The translations under genes and the position numbers were made by a program. A DNA stretch of 64,000 bases from assembly GCF_030125375.1 (NCBI RefSeq), contig NZ_JASJUU010000007.1, positions 125,416-189,415 on the forward strand, written 5' to 3'. Positions 28,101 through 38,151 of this stretch are shown in pieces (position 1 is the stretch's first letter; every line of letters starts with the position of its first letter). Below the pieces are notes generated by a model. It had not been told where the DNA came from and did no database searches. It saw only the letters and a program-made list of their open reading frames with translations. This DNA comes from Pseudoalteromonas umbrosa. GTDB lineage: Bacteria; Pseudomonadota; Gammaproteobacteria; Enterobacterales; Alteromonadaceae.

Positions 28101-28213
28101 CAGCTTATAGCATACTTGCTAAACGAACCCGCTCACCTGAACATACTGCTGTTGAGCTCACAAAACAGCAACAATCATATCCTCATCGTGAGCAAAACGA
28201 AGGAATTGAATAA
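25103..28213 (+). CDS. RND efflux transporter, AcrB/MexF-type (HAE1)
   Basis: A 1036-residue proton-driven inner-membrane pump. The N-terminus reads ITDTAVKRPIFAIVINLLL. TM4 carries the proton-relay pair in LAIGLVVDDAIVMLENIHR and TM10 the lysine in MLIGLSAKNGILIVEFANQ. The two large periplasmic loops, and twelve predicted helices in two halves, match the hydrophobe/amphiphile exporter group. Start codon is GTG at 25103, with AAGGGG 6 nt upstream. The stop overlaps msrA by one base. Paired only with its adaptor, so it presumably recruits a chromosomal TolC. Confidence 0.95.
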   Translation: MKITDTAVKRPIFAIVINLLLLTFGIVAFTMLPLREYPDIETPIVNVSTDYTGASAAVVEAKITQVLENRISGIEGIKSINSSSRNGRSNITIEFNVDRDIDAAANDVRERVSRALDRLPEQVRPPEVSKSSDDENAIAWFVLNSTSMDTLQLSDYAQRYVVDRLAVVDGVSRVQIGGERRYAMKIWLDRQAMAARGVTSSDIENVLRRENVELPAGEIESLDRDFAVRIARSYTSQRDFSELVVKRGDNGYLVRLGEVAKVSLEAQDEESTFRGNGKNMIGLGIVKQAKANTLDVVDNVRKELISIKRNLPEGTKIEDSYDSSIFIRESISEVYRTLAIAMGLVVLIIFIFLGNIRATLIPAVTVPVALIATFMFLLAMGYSINLLTLLALVLAIGLVVDDAIVMLENIHRRIEQGEPRLLAAYRGAREVGFAIIATTLVLVSVFVPLIFMDGRIGALFTEFALAVSAAVIFSSITALTLSPALCSKVLKQEQEGRFSKWMNHQFAQLEQHYQNVLRRNIHSRYGLLLVLILSLAASYGLFKQIPSELTPKEDRGTFFLMMSGPEGASYENNAANMAQIEQHLMPYVENNELSRVLIRVPGWGNMGGVAIVGMPDWDERKRSTWQVMSEISGKMQQVTDVRAFAIMRRGIGGGGSSRPIEFVLQGNDYQELAAWRDRIFERARSNPGLLRLDHDYKETFPQFLISIDKLKAADLGVSTSDIGRTLETMLGQRRVTTFIDRGEEYDVILKGTKADFAAPTDINNVYVTSRTGQLIPLDSLITIKEEATAARLNRYNRMRAITISANLAEGYTLEQALDFLNTVASEENHTDGAIDYKGESQLFYEGASAMTYVFILALTVTFLVLAAQFESFVHPFVIMLTVPLGLIGAMLGLYFSDSSINIYSQIGIVMLIGLSAKNGILIVEFANQLRDKGIAFEQAIITAATQRLRPIIMTSLTTVMSAIPLVLATGPGAESRMVIGVVVFAGVSLATILTLFVIPTAYSILAKRTRSPEHTAVELTKQQQSYPHREQNEGIE

Positions 28214-28743
28214 TGAGTCAATCACAACTAGCCACATTTGGTGGTGGGTGCTTTTGGTGTATCGATGCCGCATTTCGTAGAGTAAAAGGTGTCACGCAAG
28301 TGACATCTGGCTACAGCGGTGGCAATACACTCAATCCGACGTATAAAGAAATTTGCTCTGGGGCTAGCGGCCATGCTGAAGTGGTGCAACTGACGTTTGA
28401 CCCTGATGTGGTGTCATTTGAAAAACTACTTGAGGTGTTTTTTACACTCCACGATCCCACTCAGCTTAATCGCCAGGGTAATGACATTGGTACCCAGTAT
28501 CGCAGCGTGATTTTTTATCATTCTGATGAGCAGTTGCAGCTGGCTAAAGCTTATATCACAAAGCTTCAACCTCAACTACAAGACGCCATTGTCACGGAGT
28601 TAAGTGAAATCGATAAATTTTATGATGCCGAGCAGTATCATCAAAACTACTTCGATGAGAATCCCAATCAAGGGTATTGCAGCATTATGATTGCGCCCAA
28701 AGTGGCGAAGTTTGAACAGCTATTTTCTAAAGAATTAAATTAA
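28213..28743 (+). CDS. msrA: Peptide methionine-(S)-sulfoxide reductase MsrA
   Basis: A 176-residue cytoplasmic repair enzyme that reduces Met-S-sulfoxide. The catalytic motif GGGCFWC near residue 10 is perfect, followed by GYSGG, HAEVVQLTFDP and DPTQLNRQGNDIGTQYRSV. It ends near the family core, with the Cys in GYCSIMIAP as the probable resolving residue. It overlaps the RND pump stop (TAATG), so it is translated as the third gene of the efflux operon. A strong terminator follows directly. Confidence 0.95.
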   Translation: MSQSQLATFGGGCFWCIDAAFRRVKGVTQVTSGYSGGNTLNPTYKEICSGASGHAEVVQLTFDPDVVSFEKLLEVFFTLHDPTQLNRQGNDIGTQYRSVIFYHSDEQLQLAKAYITKLQPQLQDAIVTELSEIDKFYDAEQYHQNYFDENPNQGYCSIMIAPKVAKFEQLFSKELN

Positions 28744-28747
28744 AAGC

Positions 28748-28774
28748 AAAGAGCTAGTGAATACTAGCTCTTTT
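28748..28774. terminator. Terminator after msrA
   Basis: An 11-bp stem AAAGAGCTAGT/ACTAGCTCTTT with a GAAT loop and a following TTTT on the plus strand. Being A-rich on the other side, it can also end btuB transcripts converging from the right. Confidence 0.85.
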
Positions 28775-28784
28775 ATCATTCGAA

Positions 28785-30641
28785 CTAAAATTCAAATTTA
28801 GCACCAACATACAGCTGACGCCCCAATGGCTTATAGCCTAGCAACCTGCTACCGTCAGCTGTAAAGCCAGCTCCTGACGTAAAGTACTCTTTATCTGTTA
28901 AGTTTTCCATTCGCGCATTTAGCTTAATGCCATCTAACAGTTCGTAGTTCGCCGATAAATTAAACACGGTGTAAGCACTTAGCTCTGAGTTATAAAAAGC
29001 AATTGTTGGTCTGTCTGAACGATACAGCATAGTCAAATTGACATTCAACTTTTCCCATTGTTTAGTCAAGGTGTAATTAAATGCTTTAGAAGGTCTACGC
29101 GGAAGATCCGTCGATGTACCTGTTGAGTTATCTTTTGCATCAAGTAAAGTCAGATTTGCAGAATGTTCAAAACCAAGTGCTTCAAACTGCGCACTAAGCT
29201 CTACACCTTTCATCGTCGCTTTGTTAATATTTTGCGCCACAAACAGCTTAGTCTCTGGATCTTGGATGTTTGAAATCAAGTTTGTAATTCGATTTTCAAA
29301 AACAGCAACATCATATCGACCCCAAGATGACGTTAGCGTTAAACCTATTTCGTTGTTTTCTGCTTCTTCAGGCTTTATCTCACCATTAGGCGCATACCAA
29401 GGGCTATCAGCTACAAACGCATTGCTTAATGTTGGCGCGCGGAATGATGTACCATGATTTATTCTAAACGTTGCATTTTTATGTGCTTTCACACCAAATC
29501 CTGTTGTATAGGTATTGGCACGACCATGAAAATCATAGTCATCTGAACGCACCGATAAATTTGCAAGAAACTTCTCATCATCATAAAACGCACCAGCAAA
29601 GATAGCCGTATTATCTCTTTGTGACTCTGTGAACTTGGCAGTCGATTTTGAAACATCTTCGTTTAGGTGTGAAATACCCGCAGTAGCCTGCAGTGACTCA
29701 AGCACTTTAAAACGCGCTTGGTACTCCAACTCACGACGTTCAGTACTGTAAATATCTTCTTTTTCAGTACCCGTCTGCACATTTTCTTCTTGTGATACAC
29801 TTAATGCGGCATTCTGGGTTAACCCATCTGTGCGCTTAGCCCAAGCTAATTTAGCGGTATAATTCTCGAAGTCATATTCATCATTACCCCATGGGTTATC
29901 ATACTCTCCAGTACCTTCACTCAGTTGAGTAATCGCAGATAACTCACCATATTGCTCAAAATCATAAGCAAGGTTGAATCCTAAGTTTTTGTTCTCATAG
30001 CCATCCTGATCATGGTCTTTACCAATCGGTGCACTTGGGTCCTTTTCTATAACATCGTACCCATCAGTTTCCTCGATACCAAAATTATAACCCAAGCTCA
30101 ATTTCTCTACTTTAAATCGACCAGAAGCTTGTGCGCTAACATAATTGTGGCTGCCCGATGTCAAAGTGGCTTCATGTGCTTGTGCTTCACGAGTAATAAT
30201 ATTAATCACACCAGATACGGCATCTGAGCCATAAATGGCCGCGCGAGCGCCTCTTACAACCTCAATTCTCTCAATACTATTTACAGGTATATTAGTAAAT
30301 GAAACATTGCCAGAGTTTGCGTCACTGACACGCACACCATCAATAAGTACAAGTGTATGTTGGATTGATGCGCCGCGAACAAAAACGCTCGCAACCTGTC
30401 CTAAACCGCCACTTCTAACTACGTCAACACCTGGTAATGTATTTAATAAAGATGGAATATCTCTCACATTTAGTTGATCGATTTGAGCGCGGTCAAGCAC
30501 CGAAATGCTTGCTAGCGTATTTTTTATTGGCTGTTCAAATTTATTTGCAGTGACTGTAATTCGCTCTATCTCTTGAGCCGCAGATGTGTCGAATGAAACC
30601 GCTGAAAATACAGCAGCACTTAGCACAGATATTTTTAACAT
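28785..30641 (-). CDS. btuB: TonB-dependent vitamin B12 receptor BtuB
   Basis: A 618-residue outer-membrane gated barrel that imports cobalamin using TonB energy. A signal peptide (about 1-21) precedes a TonB box region (ERITVTANKFEQP), the plug domain (VFVRGASIQHTLVLIDGVR, EVVRGARAAIYGSDAVSGV), and a 22-strand barrel ending with the outer-membrane C-terminal Phe (LYVGAKFEF). Strong support for cobalamin as substrate comes from the B12 riboswitch in its leader. It lies alone with a terminator between it and msrA. Confidence 0.95.
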   Translation of the reverse strand: MLKISVLSAAVFSAVSFDTSAAQEIERITVTANKFEQPIKNTLASISVLDRAQIDQLNVRDIPSLLNTLPGVDVVRSGGLGQVASVFVRGASIQHTLVLIDGVRVSDANSGNVSFTNIPVNSIERIEVVRGARAAIYGSDAVSGVINIITREAQAHEATLTSGSHNYVSAQASGRFKVEKLSLGYNFGIEETDGYDVIEKDPSAPIGKDHDQDGYENKNLGFNLAYDFEQYGELSAITQLSEGTGEYDNPWGNDEYDFENYTAKLAWAKRTDGLTQNAALSVSQEENVQTGTEKEDIYSTERRELEYQARFKVLESLQATAGISHLNEDVSKSTAKFTESQRDNTAIFAGAFYDDEKFLANLSVRSDDYDFHGRANTYTTGFGVKAHKNATFRINHGTSFRAPTLSNAFVADSPWYAPNGEIKPEEAENNEIGLTLTSSWGRYDVAVFENRITNLISNIQDPETKLFVAQNINKATMKGVELSAQFEALGFEHSANLTLLDAKDNSTGTSTDLPRRPSKAFNYTLTKQWEKLNVNLTMLYRSDRPTIAFYNSELSAYTVFNLSANYELLDGIKLNARMENLTDKEYFTSGAGFTADGSRLLGYKPLGRQLYVGAKFEF

Positions 30642-30689
30642 GAAGATCCCCTACTTTGTACCCACCGCACAAAGTTCATCAAATGAGTC

Positions 30690-30845
30690 AAATACAAGGC
30701 CGGTCTCCGGGCTCAACCAAATGAAAGTAGTTTTACCGTTGCGGGGGCAGCGTTGGGATTGCCAAGTTTTACTCTTGCGCACCAACTTCCCGATTATCCA
30801 ATATACCGACAGTCCATCAGTACTGATTGGCACCTCGAAATTCCG
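30690..30845 (-). promoter_or_regulatory. Cobalamin (AdoCbl) riboswitch upstream of btuB
   Basis: On the minus strand the region shows in order a GGTGCC element (30829-30834), CTGCCCCCGCAACGGTAA (30733-30750), and the B12 box AGCCCGGAGACCGGCC (30698-30713). These are the conserved cores of the cobalamin riboswitch, with correct order and spacing. The RNA lies about 50 nt upstream of the btuB start, so it probably hides the ribosome site when cobalamin binds. Ends are approximate. Confidence 0.95.
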
Positions 30846-30850
30846 CGCAT

Positions 30851-30880
30851 ATTGTCTGAGATTTAAGGGGGGATTGTCAA
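30851..30880 (-). promoter_or_regulatory. Promoter of the btuB leader
   Basis: Read on the minus strand, a perfect -35 TTGACA (30880-30875) is followed after 18 bp by GACAAT (30856-30851; 4 of 6 for -10). Transcription would begin near 30844, at the 5' end of the riboswitch. Confidence 0.6.
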
Positions 30881-30938
30881 TGGACGTCTAGAGTTCCAGC
30901 ACCATATGTTGATCTGGAACCCCTGTGTTAGAAACCGA

Positions 30939-31421
30939 TTAGTCTCTAAAATTTTTGAACTGGAATGGTTGGCCCAGATCTGAAGAGCGAATTAACTGCA
31001 TTACTTCTTGTAAATCATCACGCTTTTTACCCGTTACGCGAACTTCTTCACCTTGAATAGCCGCCTGTACCTTTAATTTAGAGTCCTTGATAAGCTTGAC
31101 AACTTTTTTTGCCATATCCTTATCAATACCTTGTTTCAAAGCCACTTTACGTGCAAACGTTTTACCACTGCGCTCAACATCTTTAAGTTCGAAACAACCT
31201 ACATCTAACCCACGTTTAGCAGCCTTACCAACAACCATGTCAAATAACTGCATTACTTGCTGTTCAGATTCAGACTTTAACTGGATAACCTCGTCTTTCA
31301 ACTCAATAGATGCTTCAACACCTCTAAAGTCATATCGCGTTTCCAATTCGCGGTTTGCATTATCAACGGTGTTTTTCGCTTCCGTCATTTCTATTTCAGA
31401 TACAATATCAAAAGAAGGCAT
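30939..31421 (-). CDS. yajQ: YajQ-family nucleotide-binding protein
   Basis: A 160-residue cytoplasmic protein of the YajQ/UPF0234 family with two RNP-like folds. The opening [20 protein letters not shown] and the block [15 protein letters not shown] are diagnostic, as is the C-terminal PFQFKNFRD. Family members bind RNA or nucleotides; a Xanthomonas member was reported to bind c-di-GMP and control transcription. Which role applies here is unknown. Monocistronic and divergent from the VanZ-like gene. An inverted repeat GTTCCAG/CTGGAAC (30893-30920) follows its stop and may mark its 3' end. Confidence 0.95.
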   Translation of the reverse strand: MPSFDIVSEIEMTEAKNTVDNANRELETRYDFRGVEASIELKDEVIQLKSESEQQVMQLFDMVVGKAAKRGLDVGCFELKDVERSGKTFARKVALKQGIDKDMAKKVVKLIKDSKLKVQAAIQGEEVRVTGKKRDDLQEVMQLIRSSDLGQPFQFKNFRD

Positions 31422-31624
31422 TGCTCTCTCCTCAAAACAAATTTGCGAGCAATTATAACAATGCTCAACAGCAATACGATATACTTTTTTGCATGTAAGC
31501 TGGGCTTCTTCCGATCATAAAATATGTTCTTGTATGCACATGAGTATTCAAGTATTTACTATTAAGCCACTTTTAATATTTCGGTGTTATACTGATTTTT
31601 CATCACAGTGAAGTTGGAGTGCAT

Positions 31625-31978
31625 GTGACAAGAAAATTATACCGAACATTGCTATTGTTATTTTTGATCGTCGTAACATACCTATTTGCAAAAGAAGTTA
31701 ACAATCACGCTATTAGGATTGAGCACCTAGATAAGGTGGTGCATTTTGGGGTATTTTTCGCGTTGGCGTTTTTTTCACATCGAGCGTTTAAATTTAAGAT
31801 CTGGTTTCATATGATTTTACTCACTAGCTATGGTGCAGCTGTTGAATGGATGCAATCTACATTACCATATAGGCAGGCATCCCTTGGCGACTTTATTGCT
31901 GATATCAGCGGTGCAATGAGCTATTTTATCGCTCTGTGGCTATTTGATAAATATAAGCAGCGACGAGCGGCATCATGA
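31625..31978 (+). CDS. VanZ-like membrane protein
   Basis: A 117-residue inner-membrane protein with four predicted helices. It has the VanZ-family pattern: DKVVHFGVFFALAF in helix 2, an EWMQ(S) motif in YGAAVEWMQSTLPYRQASLGD, and a closing DISGAMSYF helix. VanZ confers low-level teicoplanin resistance in enterococci, but Proteobacterial homologues have no known role. Start is GTG at 31625, with GGAG 5-6 nt upstream; an in-frame GTG at 31619 overlaps that site. Its stop overlaps the following panE-like ATG (ATGA), so they are coupled. Confidence 0.85.
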   Translation: MTRKLYRTLLLLFLIVVTYLFAKEVNNHAIRIEHLDKVVHFGVFFALAFFSHRAFKFKIWFHMILLTSYGAAVEWMQSTLPYRQASLGDFIADISGAMSYFIALWLFDKYKQRRAAS

Positions 31979-32871
31979 GTCAGGTCTACATACTCGGTTG
32001 CGGAGCTGTTGGCCTATTACTGGCCGAAAAGCTTGCAAAAGATCACTCTGTTACGCTTGTCACACGTGATTTATCCTACAAAGCGTTTTTGTTTATTCAA
32101 GGTAAAGAGCAAACTCGCCTAAATATAAAAGTAACTACTTTAGCTCAGCTCAGTGAAAAAATGCATACGTGTATTATTCCGGTCAAAGCATACCAAGTTG
32201 AACAAGCCATTTCTGACGTAGCCCCGCACTTGAGTGATAACGCAAATCTCATTCTCAGCCACAACGGCATGCATGATCTTCAGCGTATTCAAACACAACT
32301 CGCACCAAAACACGCCCTCTTTTTCTTCAGCACGTCTATGGGTGGCATGAAACCAACCCCAAATTCAGTCATATTTAAAGGAGCTGGTCTCTCGCAACTT
32401 GGCGCGTGTAATCAGATTGCGAAACAACGACTGAATACAGTGTATCAAACGTGGTTTGCAAAGCATTTTGACCCGATTGAAGTGGTCGACGACATTAATT
32501 TGGTCCGTTGGCAAAAGTTATGTGTCAATATTGCTATCAACCCACTAACAGCAATACATCAATGCAAAAATGGCGCCTTAAGAGCCCCAAAATATGCACG
32601 CCAAGTTTTGAACTTACTTAATGAAGCATGTAAAGTCGCAGGGTTAGAAGGCGTTGAATTGCAAATGAGTGAAGAGCTAACACGCGCTTATCATGTCATG
32701 ACACTGACCGCAAATAACACCTCATCCATGGCACAAGATATCAAACTCAATAGACGTTCTGAAATAGATGCAATTTGTGGGTTTGTTTCAACCACGGCGA
32801 AAACGCATGGCCACCAAGCCCCTCAAAATGAGCGCCTTTGGCAGCAAATAAAACAAAAAGAGCAGGTTTAG
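31975..32871 (+). CDS. panE: 2-dehydropantoate 2-reductase (ketopantoate reductase)
   Basis: A 298-residue NADPH-dependent enzyme, catalysing the second step of pantothenate synthesis. The N-terminal Rossmann loop is VYILGCGAVGLLLAEKLAK, the catalytic Lys sits in VRWQKLCVNIAINPLTAI, and the C-terminal helical domain has SSMAQDIKLNRRSEIDAICG. Pantothenate context is supported by coaD a few kilobases away, though not in an operon. A paralogous ketopantoate-like reductase is possible. It ends at a strong terminator. Confidence 0.88.
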   Translation: MSQVYILGCGAVGLLLAEKLAKDHSVTLVTRDLSYKAFLFIQGKEQTRLNIKVTTLAQLSEKMHTCIIPVKAYQVEQAISDVAPHLSDNANLILSHNGMHDLQRIQTQLAPKHALFFFSTSMGGMKPTPNSVIFKGAGLSQLGACNQIAKQRLNTVYQTWFAKHFDPIEVVDDINLVRWQKLCVNIAINPLTAIHQCKNGALRAPKYARQVLNLLNEACKVAGLEGVELQMSEELTRAYHVMTLTANNTSSMAQDIKLNRRSEIDAICGFVSTTAKTHGHQAPQNERLWQQIKQKEQV

Positions 32872-32881
32872 ACCTGCTCTT
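32858..32881. terminator. Bidirectional terminator between panE and thiI
   Basis: Stem AAGAGCAGGT/ACCTGCTCTT with TTAG loop; T-rich sequence follows on the plus strand (TTATTTAT) and A/T-rich on the minus. It contains the panE stop codon and is shared by the convergent thiI gene. Confidence 0.85.
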
Positions 32882-32883
32882 AT

Positions 32884-34341
32884 TTATGGACGATAAACTT
32901 TAACTTTAGTAAAGCCATTTTCATGTAAAATGAGTGCTTGTAGCTGACTCATAACCCCTTTACTGCAATACAAGTAATAGTCTTTATCTTGAGGTAAATC
33001 ACCAAACTTAGTTGCTAAACGGAAAAATGGTAGGTGGATAACTTCAATACCTTCAATTTCCAACGGATCTGCATCTTCTTCTTCTGGAGAGCGAATATCA
33101 ACAACTACAGCATTTTCAGGAAGCTCTTTCACATTTTCAGCTTCTTTGACTTCCTCTTTCGCCTCAACTTCAATGTCACGAATATCCTTAATCACTGCAT
33201 TATCAACCACAGTATCGAGTACATCAAAATCGAAATTCGCTTCTTCAGCTTCAATTTTCTCCAGTACCGCTTTTACTGTCGGTTTTTTAGAGATAACACC
33301 ACAATACTCAGGCATTGCTTCCGCCATTTCACACGTGCCAATTTCACGTGCAATTCGGATGATCTCTTCTTTGTCGTTTTGAATCAGCGGCCTTAAAATC
33401 AAAGTTTCAGTCACACGGTCAATAACACTTAAATTAGCCAGAGTCTGGCTCGATACTTGACCGATACTTTCACCCGTTACTAACGCTTGGATACCTAATT
33501 TTTGGGCAACTGCACTGCCTGCACGCATCATCATACGCTTTAAGATCACACCCATTTGGCTGTTTTCTACGTTCTCTAGTATTTCCGCTACAACTGGCTC
33601 AAAGTCTACTGTGATAAACTTCACCTTGTGCGTTGAACTGTACTGTTTCCAAAGGTAATGACTTACTTGCTTTACACCGATTTCATGCGCTGCACCACCC
33701 AGATTAAAAAACAGAAAGTGCGTGCGAGCCCCTTTTCTGATCATTTGATAGCTAGCAACACCAGAGTCAAAACCACCTGACATCAAAGAGAGAACATCTT
33801 CTTGCGTTGGTAAAGGGAAACCGCCTAATCCGCGATATTGTGCTCGCACGATATAGGCAAACTGGTCTTTAATTTCTATTTTTACAGTTTCTTGTGGACG
33901 TGTTAATTTAACGCTCGCCGTCTCAACATTTTGATTTAATCCGCCACCAACATAACGTTCAACATCACTTGAAGTAAAATCATGCTTACCTTGGCGTTTC
34001 ACTCGAACACAAAAGGTCTTATTTTCAATTTGTTTTCGCACCAACGGCAAAGTATGTTGATAAATATCATCCAAAGATTCAAAACTTACTTCTTGCACTT
34101 CTAAAAATAGCGTCACACCAGGTACGCGTTTAAGACCATCGATAAGTGCTAATCGAGTATTATCATCACTGAGCTGACTTACAACAGTAATGTTATCCCA
34201 GTTGTTTTTTACAAAAACCTTTTCATCAACTCGACCTAACAAAAGCTTGATGTTTTTTTCTAAGATTTTAGTAAAACGCTTGCGCACTGATTTACTTTTT
34301 ATGACGATTTCAGGATGCAGCTTGACGATAAATTTAAGCAT
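32884..34341 (-). CDS. thiI: tRNA 4-thiouridine synthase / thiamine biosynthesis ThiI
   Basis: A 485-residue sulfurtransferase that makes s4U at tRNA position 8 and supplies sulfur for the thiazole of thiamine. Domains in order: ferredoxin-like and THUMP (about 1-165), PP-loop ATPase (SGGFDSGVASYQMIRKG, 189 onward) and C-terminal rhodanese (about 400-485) with the acceptor Cys near residue 459 (YYLYCSKGVMS). This long form with rhodanese is the gammaproteobacterial one. The linker near 380-405 is unusually rich in Glu/Val. Starts at ATG 34341. Confidence 0.96.
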   Translation of the reverse strand: MLKFIVKLHPEIVIKSKSVRKRFTKILEKNIKLLLGRVDEKVFVKNNWDNITVVSQLSDDNTRLALIDGLKRVPGVTLFLEVQEVSFESLDDIYQHTLPLVRKQIENKTFCVRVKRQGKHDFTSSDVERYVGGGLNQNVETASVKLTRPQETVKIEIKDQFAYIVRAQYRGLGGFPLPTQEDVLSLMSGGFDSGVASYQMIRKGARTHFLFFNLGGAAHEIGVKQVSHYLWKQYSSTHKVKFITVDFEPVVAEILENVENSQMGVILKRMMMRAGSAVAQKLGIQALVTGESIGQVSSQTLANLSVIDRVTETLILRPLIQNDKEEIIRIAREIGTCEMAEAMPEYCGVISKKPTVKAVLEKIEAEEANFDFDVLDTVVDNAVIKDIRDIEVEAKEEVKEAENVKELPENAVVVDIRSPEEEDADPLEIEGIEVIHLPFFRLATKFGDLPQDKDYYLYCSKGVMSQLQALILHENGFTKVKVYRP

Positions 34342-34509
34342 ATGAAGTTACTCGCTGGTGTGAAACTATAAACGCAAAAGACGTTGAATCATTTTAAGGC
34401 GCGGGATTATAGCAAACTTATTAAAGACTAGGAAATAATCAGGGCGATTGGCAACTTGAATAAATAAGACGAGCCGCCAGCCACAACTGGCAGCTTGATG
34501 AATCAAGGG

Positions 34510-35166
34510 TTATGCAATACTAGGCAAACTAGTATCTGCTTGCTCTTGATAATAATCGCGCAGCTGTGCAATTTTTTCATTACTCATTTGAGTCGCATAA
34601 GGCTTAAATAACATCAATACCTTGACGATACCATTGTAGATATCTTTTTGCTCCAACACCCCTGTTAATCTTCTTGCTTTGACATAAGGCGTCCAGAAGC
34701 TCACAACCATTTTTAACATATGCGCTAGCTCATCAACATCATAATCTTCAATATCAATAACACCTGCACTGCGCAGGCCAATAACTACAGCTTTTACTTG
34801 TTCGAATAATTGAGACTGAAATTCAATGTAATCCTTTTTCAACCCTTTATCACGCGCCAAAATATCAGTGAGATTGTCATAAAAGAAGTGATATCGCCAC
34901 ATCAACTCAAATAACGAGTCTAAATATTGTGTCAATTGCTCAAGTGGCTCATGCTCAATACTCAATGGCTTAAAGTGTGTGCTTAAATGCTCACTATAAA
35001 GAGAAAAAATATGTCTGATAATGTCCTCTTTATTTTTAAAATGGTAGTACAAATTGCCTGGGCTTATTCCCATATTTGATGCAATATGATTAGTGGTTAT
35101 CGCTCGCTCACCATGTAGATTAAATAAGGCAATACTCGTACGAATTATTTTTTCCTTGGTATTCAT
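34510..35166 (-). CDS. TetR/AcrR-family transcriptional regulator
   Basis: A 218-residue DNA-binding protein. The N-terminal TetR helix-turn-helix (about 5-60) reads IIRTSIALFNLHGERAITT then HIASNMGISPGNLYYHFKNK, well conserved. The C-terminal ligand or dimer domain is all-helical and aromatic-rich. ATG at 35166 is chosen with GAGAG upstream; the TTG at 35172 is a less likely start. It faces away from coaD across a 170-bp gap, so autoregulation or control of coaD-wzi is possible. The ligand is unknown. Confidence 0.88.
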   Translation of the reverse strand: MNTKEKIIRTSIALFNLHGERAITTNHIASNMGISPGNLYYHFKNKEDIIRHIFSLYSEHLSTHFKPLSIEHEPLEQLTQYLDSLFELMWRYHFFYDNLTDILARDKGLKKDYIEFQSQLFEQVKAVVIGLRSAGVIDIEDYDVDELAHMLKMVVSFWTPYVKARRLTGVLEQKDIYNGIVKVLMLFKPYATQMSNEKIAQLRDYYQEQADTSLPSIA

Positions 35167-35303
35167 ATCCAACTCTCTTTACACGCTTAATTGAAGTAAT
35201 GGCTTGCGGCCACTTGGTTAATTGAAAATAGCACTAAACATATACAAGGTTAAATGAGCAAATTTGAAAGCAGACCAGTGAATTTGCTTCAGAAGCTTGC
35301 TAA

Positions 35304-37171
<1,868 letters not shown>

Positions 37172-37253
37172 CTCATAGGGTAAAGAATATTATGTATAGC
37201 TTTTCCGCCCCTCAGAAAAAGTGAAATACATTTACAATGTGCTTTTAATAATT

Positions 37254-37277
37254 AAGCCCTTTACTTAAAAAGGGCTT
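37254..37277. terminator. Terminator between the wzi-like gene and peptide gene 1
   Basis: Stem AAGCCCTTT/AAAGGGCTT with a 6-nt loop, placed between two convergent genes. AT-rich but without a strong T-run on either strand. Confidence 0.6.
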
Positions 37278-37297
37278 AGTTCAATTATCAAGCAGAA

Positions 37298-37438
37298 TCA
37301 ACCACCAATAGGCTTAGGGTAGATACCACTTCCACGCGCTGCTGATACAGCTTTAAGAGACGCTTCACTAGTAAGTACCTTGATAGAATAATTTTGATCT
37401 TGGGTAGAGCTTTTTTTGTTATTCATTATTTTAAACAT
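37298..37438 (-). CDS. Small peptide gene 1, possible leader-core peptide precursor
   Basis: Encodes a 46-residue peptide beginning MFKIMNNKKSSTQDQNYSIK and ending LKAVSAARGSGIYPKPIGG. The ATG at 37438 has an excellent ribosome site (AAGGAAAG, 3-5 nt spacing), which rules out a longer in-frame start at 37483. It is clearly related to the peptide encoded at 38151-38318: both start MF, and both share the block LKAVS-xx-RGSG-x-YP. That pattern (polar leader, then small residues, then a short Gly/Pro/basic tail) resembles double-glycine-type leader peptides; here the cleavage pair would be AA. No family is recognised. Function is inferred only. Confidence 0.6.
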   Translation of the reverse strand: MFKIMNNKKSSTQDQNYSIKVLTSEASLKAVSAARGSGIYPKPIGG

Positions 37439-37635
37439 AACTTTCCTTATTAACTTTGAGTTATTGCTCGCTACCGCAAACATGTAGGTTGCGAATTAAA
37501 CAACGATACTTCGCCCCAAATTAGCAGTAACATTAATGAAAATAACAAAATAAAGGGGTAAAAGTTTTCTTTCTTTGAAAAGAGATAAAAAATAATCGCT
37601 ATATAACGGTGTTTTTGCACCAAAACCAGTACTTG

Positions 37636-38151
37636 CTATTGTGGATACTTCATGCCATAAATTTTCTTGGCTATAAATTGAAAACCGAAAAAGTCACGGT
37701 TGAGAATCAATGCACTAACCATAATTAAATCAACTAAATTTACAGTCGATGAATAGAAATACCACAAAGCCCAAGGCTCTTTTGTACCCAGTAAATGCGA
37801 GTCAACAAACATAGCAATAAACAGCAATGCATTGATGATTAACCCCACGCAGCAATAGAGGTAACATGGTTCTTTGGGAGCATTTTTGAAAAAAAGAAAT
37901 CTAGCAAAAACAATAATTGAGAGCGTTAGTGCATCATAGAAGAAATAAATTGCAAAATCGAAAGATTCTAATTTTGCGGAACCAGTAAGGTCGCTTAAGC
38001 CGTAAGAAACAGCAAGTATCGATGCGCACGCCAAGGCTTGCGCATTTTTGTTTACGGCCAGAATATAAAAAGACACATGAAGTAAACTAGCCATAAAAAA
38101 GCCCCAAATGACTAGGGCTCCTATACTTAATCCAAAGTAATCAAATGCCAT
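37636..38151 (-). CDS. Five-helix membrane protein coupled to peptide gene 2
   Basis: A 171-residue integral membrane protein with about five hydrophobic helices (about 5-33, 37-55, 65-88, 96-116, 130-150) and a basic C-terminus. No conserved catalytic motif is recognised. Its ATG overlaps the stop codon of the upstream peptide gene (TAATG), and it lies between two related peptide genes, so a dedicated role such as immunity, export help or receptor for the peptides is plausible. It could also be an unrelated membrane protein. Composition is AT-rich like its neighbours. Confidence 0.65.
   Translation of the reverse strand: MAFDYFGLSIGALVIWGFFMASLLHVSFYILAVNKNAQALACASILAVSYGLSDLTGSAKLESFDFAIYFFYDALTLSIIVFARFLFFKNAPKEPCYLYCCVGLIINALLFIAMFVDSHLLGTKEPWALWYFYSSTVNLVDLIMVSALILNRDFFGFQFIAKKIYGMKYPQ

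Noticed and set aside
30586-30891. Reading frames on both strands over the btuB leader
   Set aside because: They lie across the cobalamin riboswitch and promoter and have no family features or ribosome sites.
33034-33396. Two plus-strand frames over thiI
   Set aside because: Phe/Asn/Ser-rich antisense translations of the thiI C-terminal half, which is a certain gene.
37439-37483. N-terminal extension of peptide gene 1
   Set aside because: The ATG at 37483 lacks a ribosome site, and the inner ATG has an excellent one and aligns with peptide 2.
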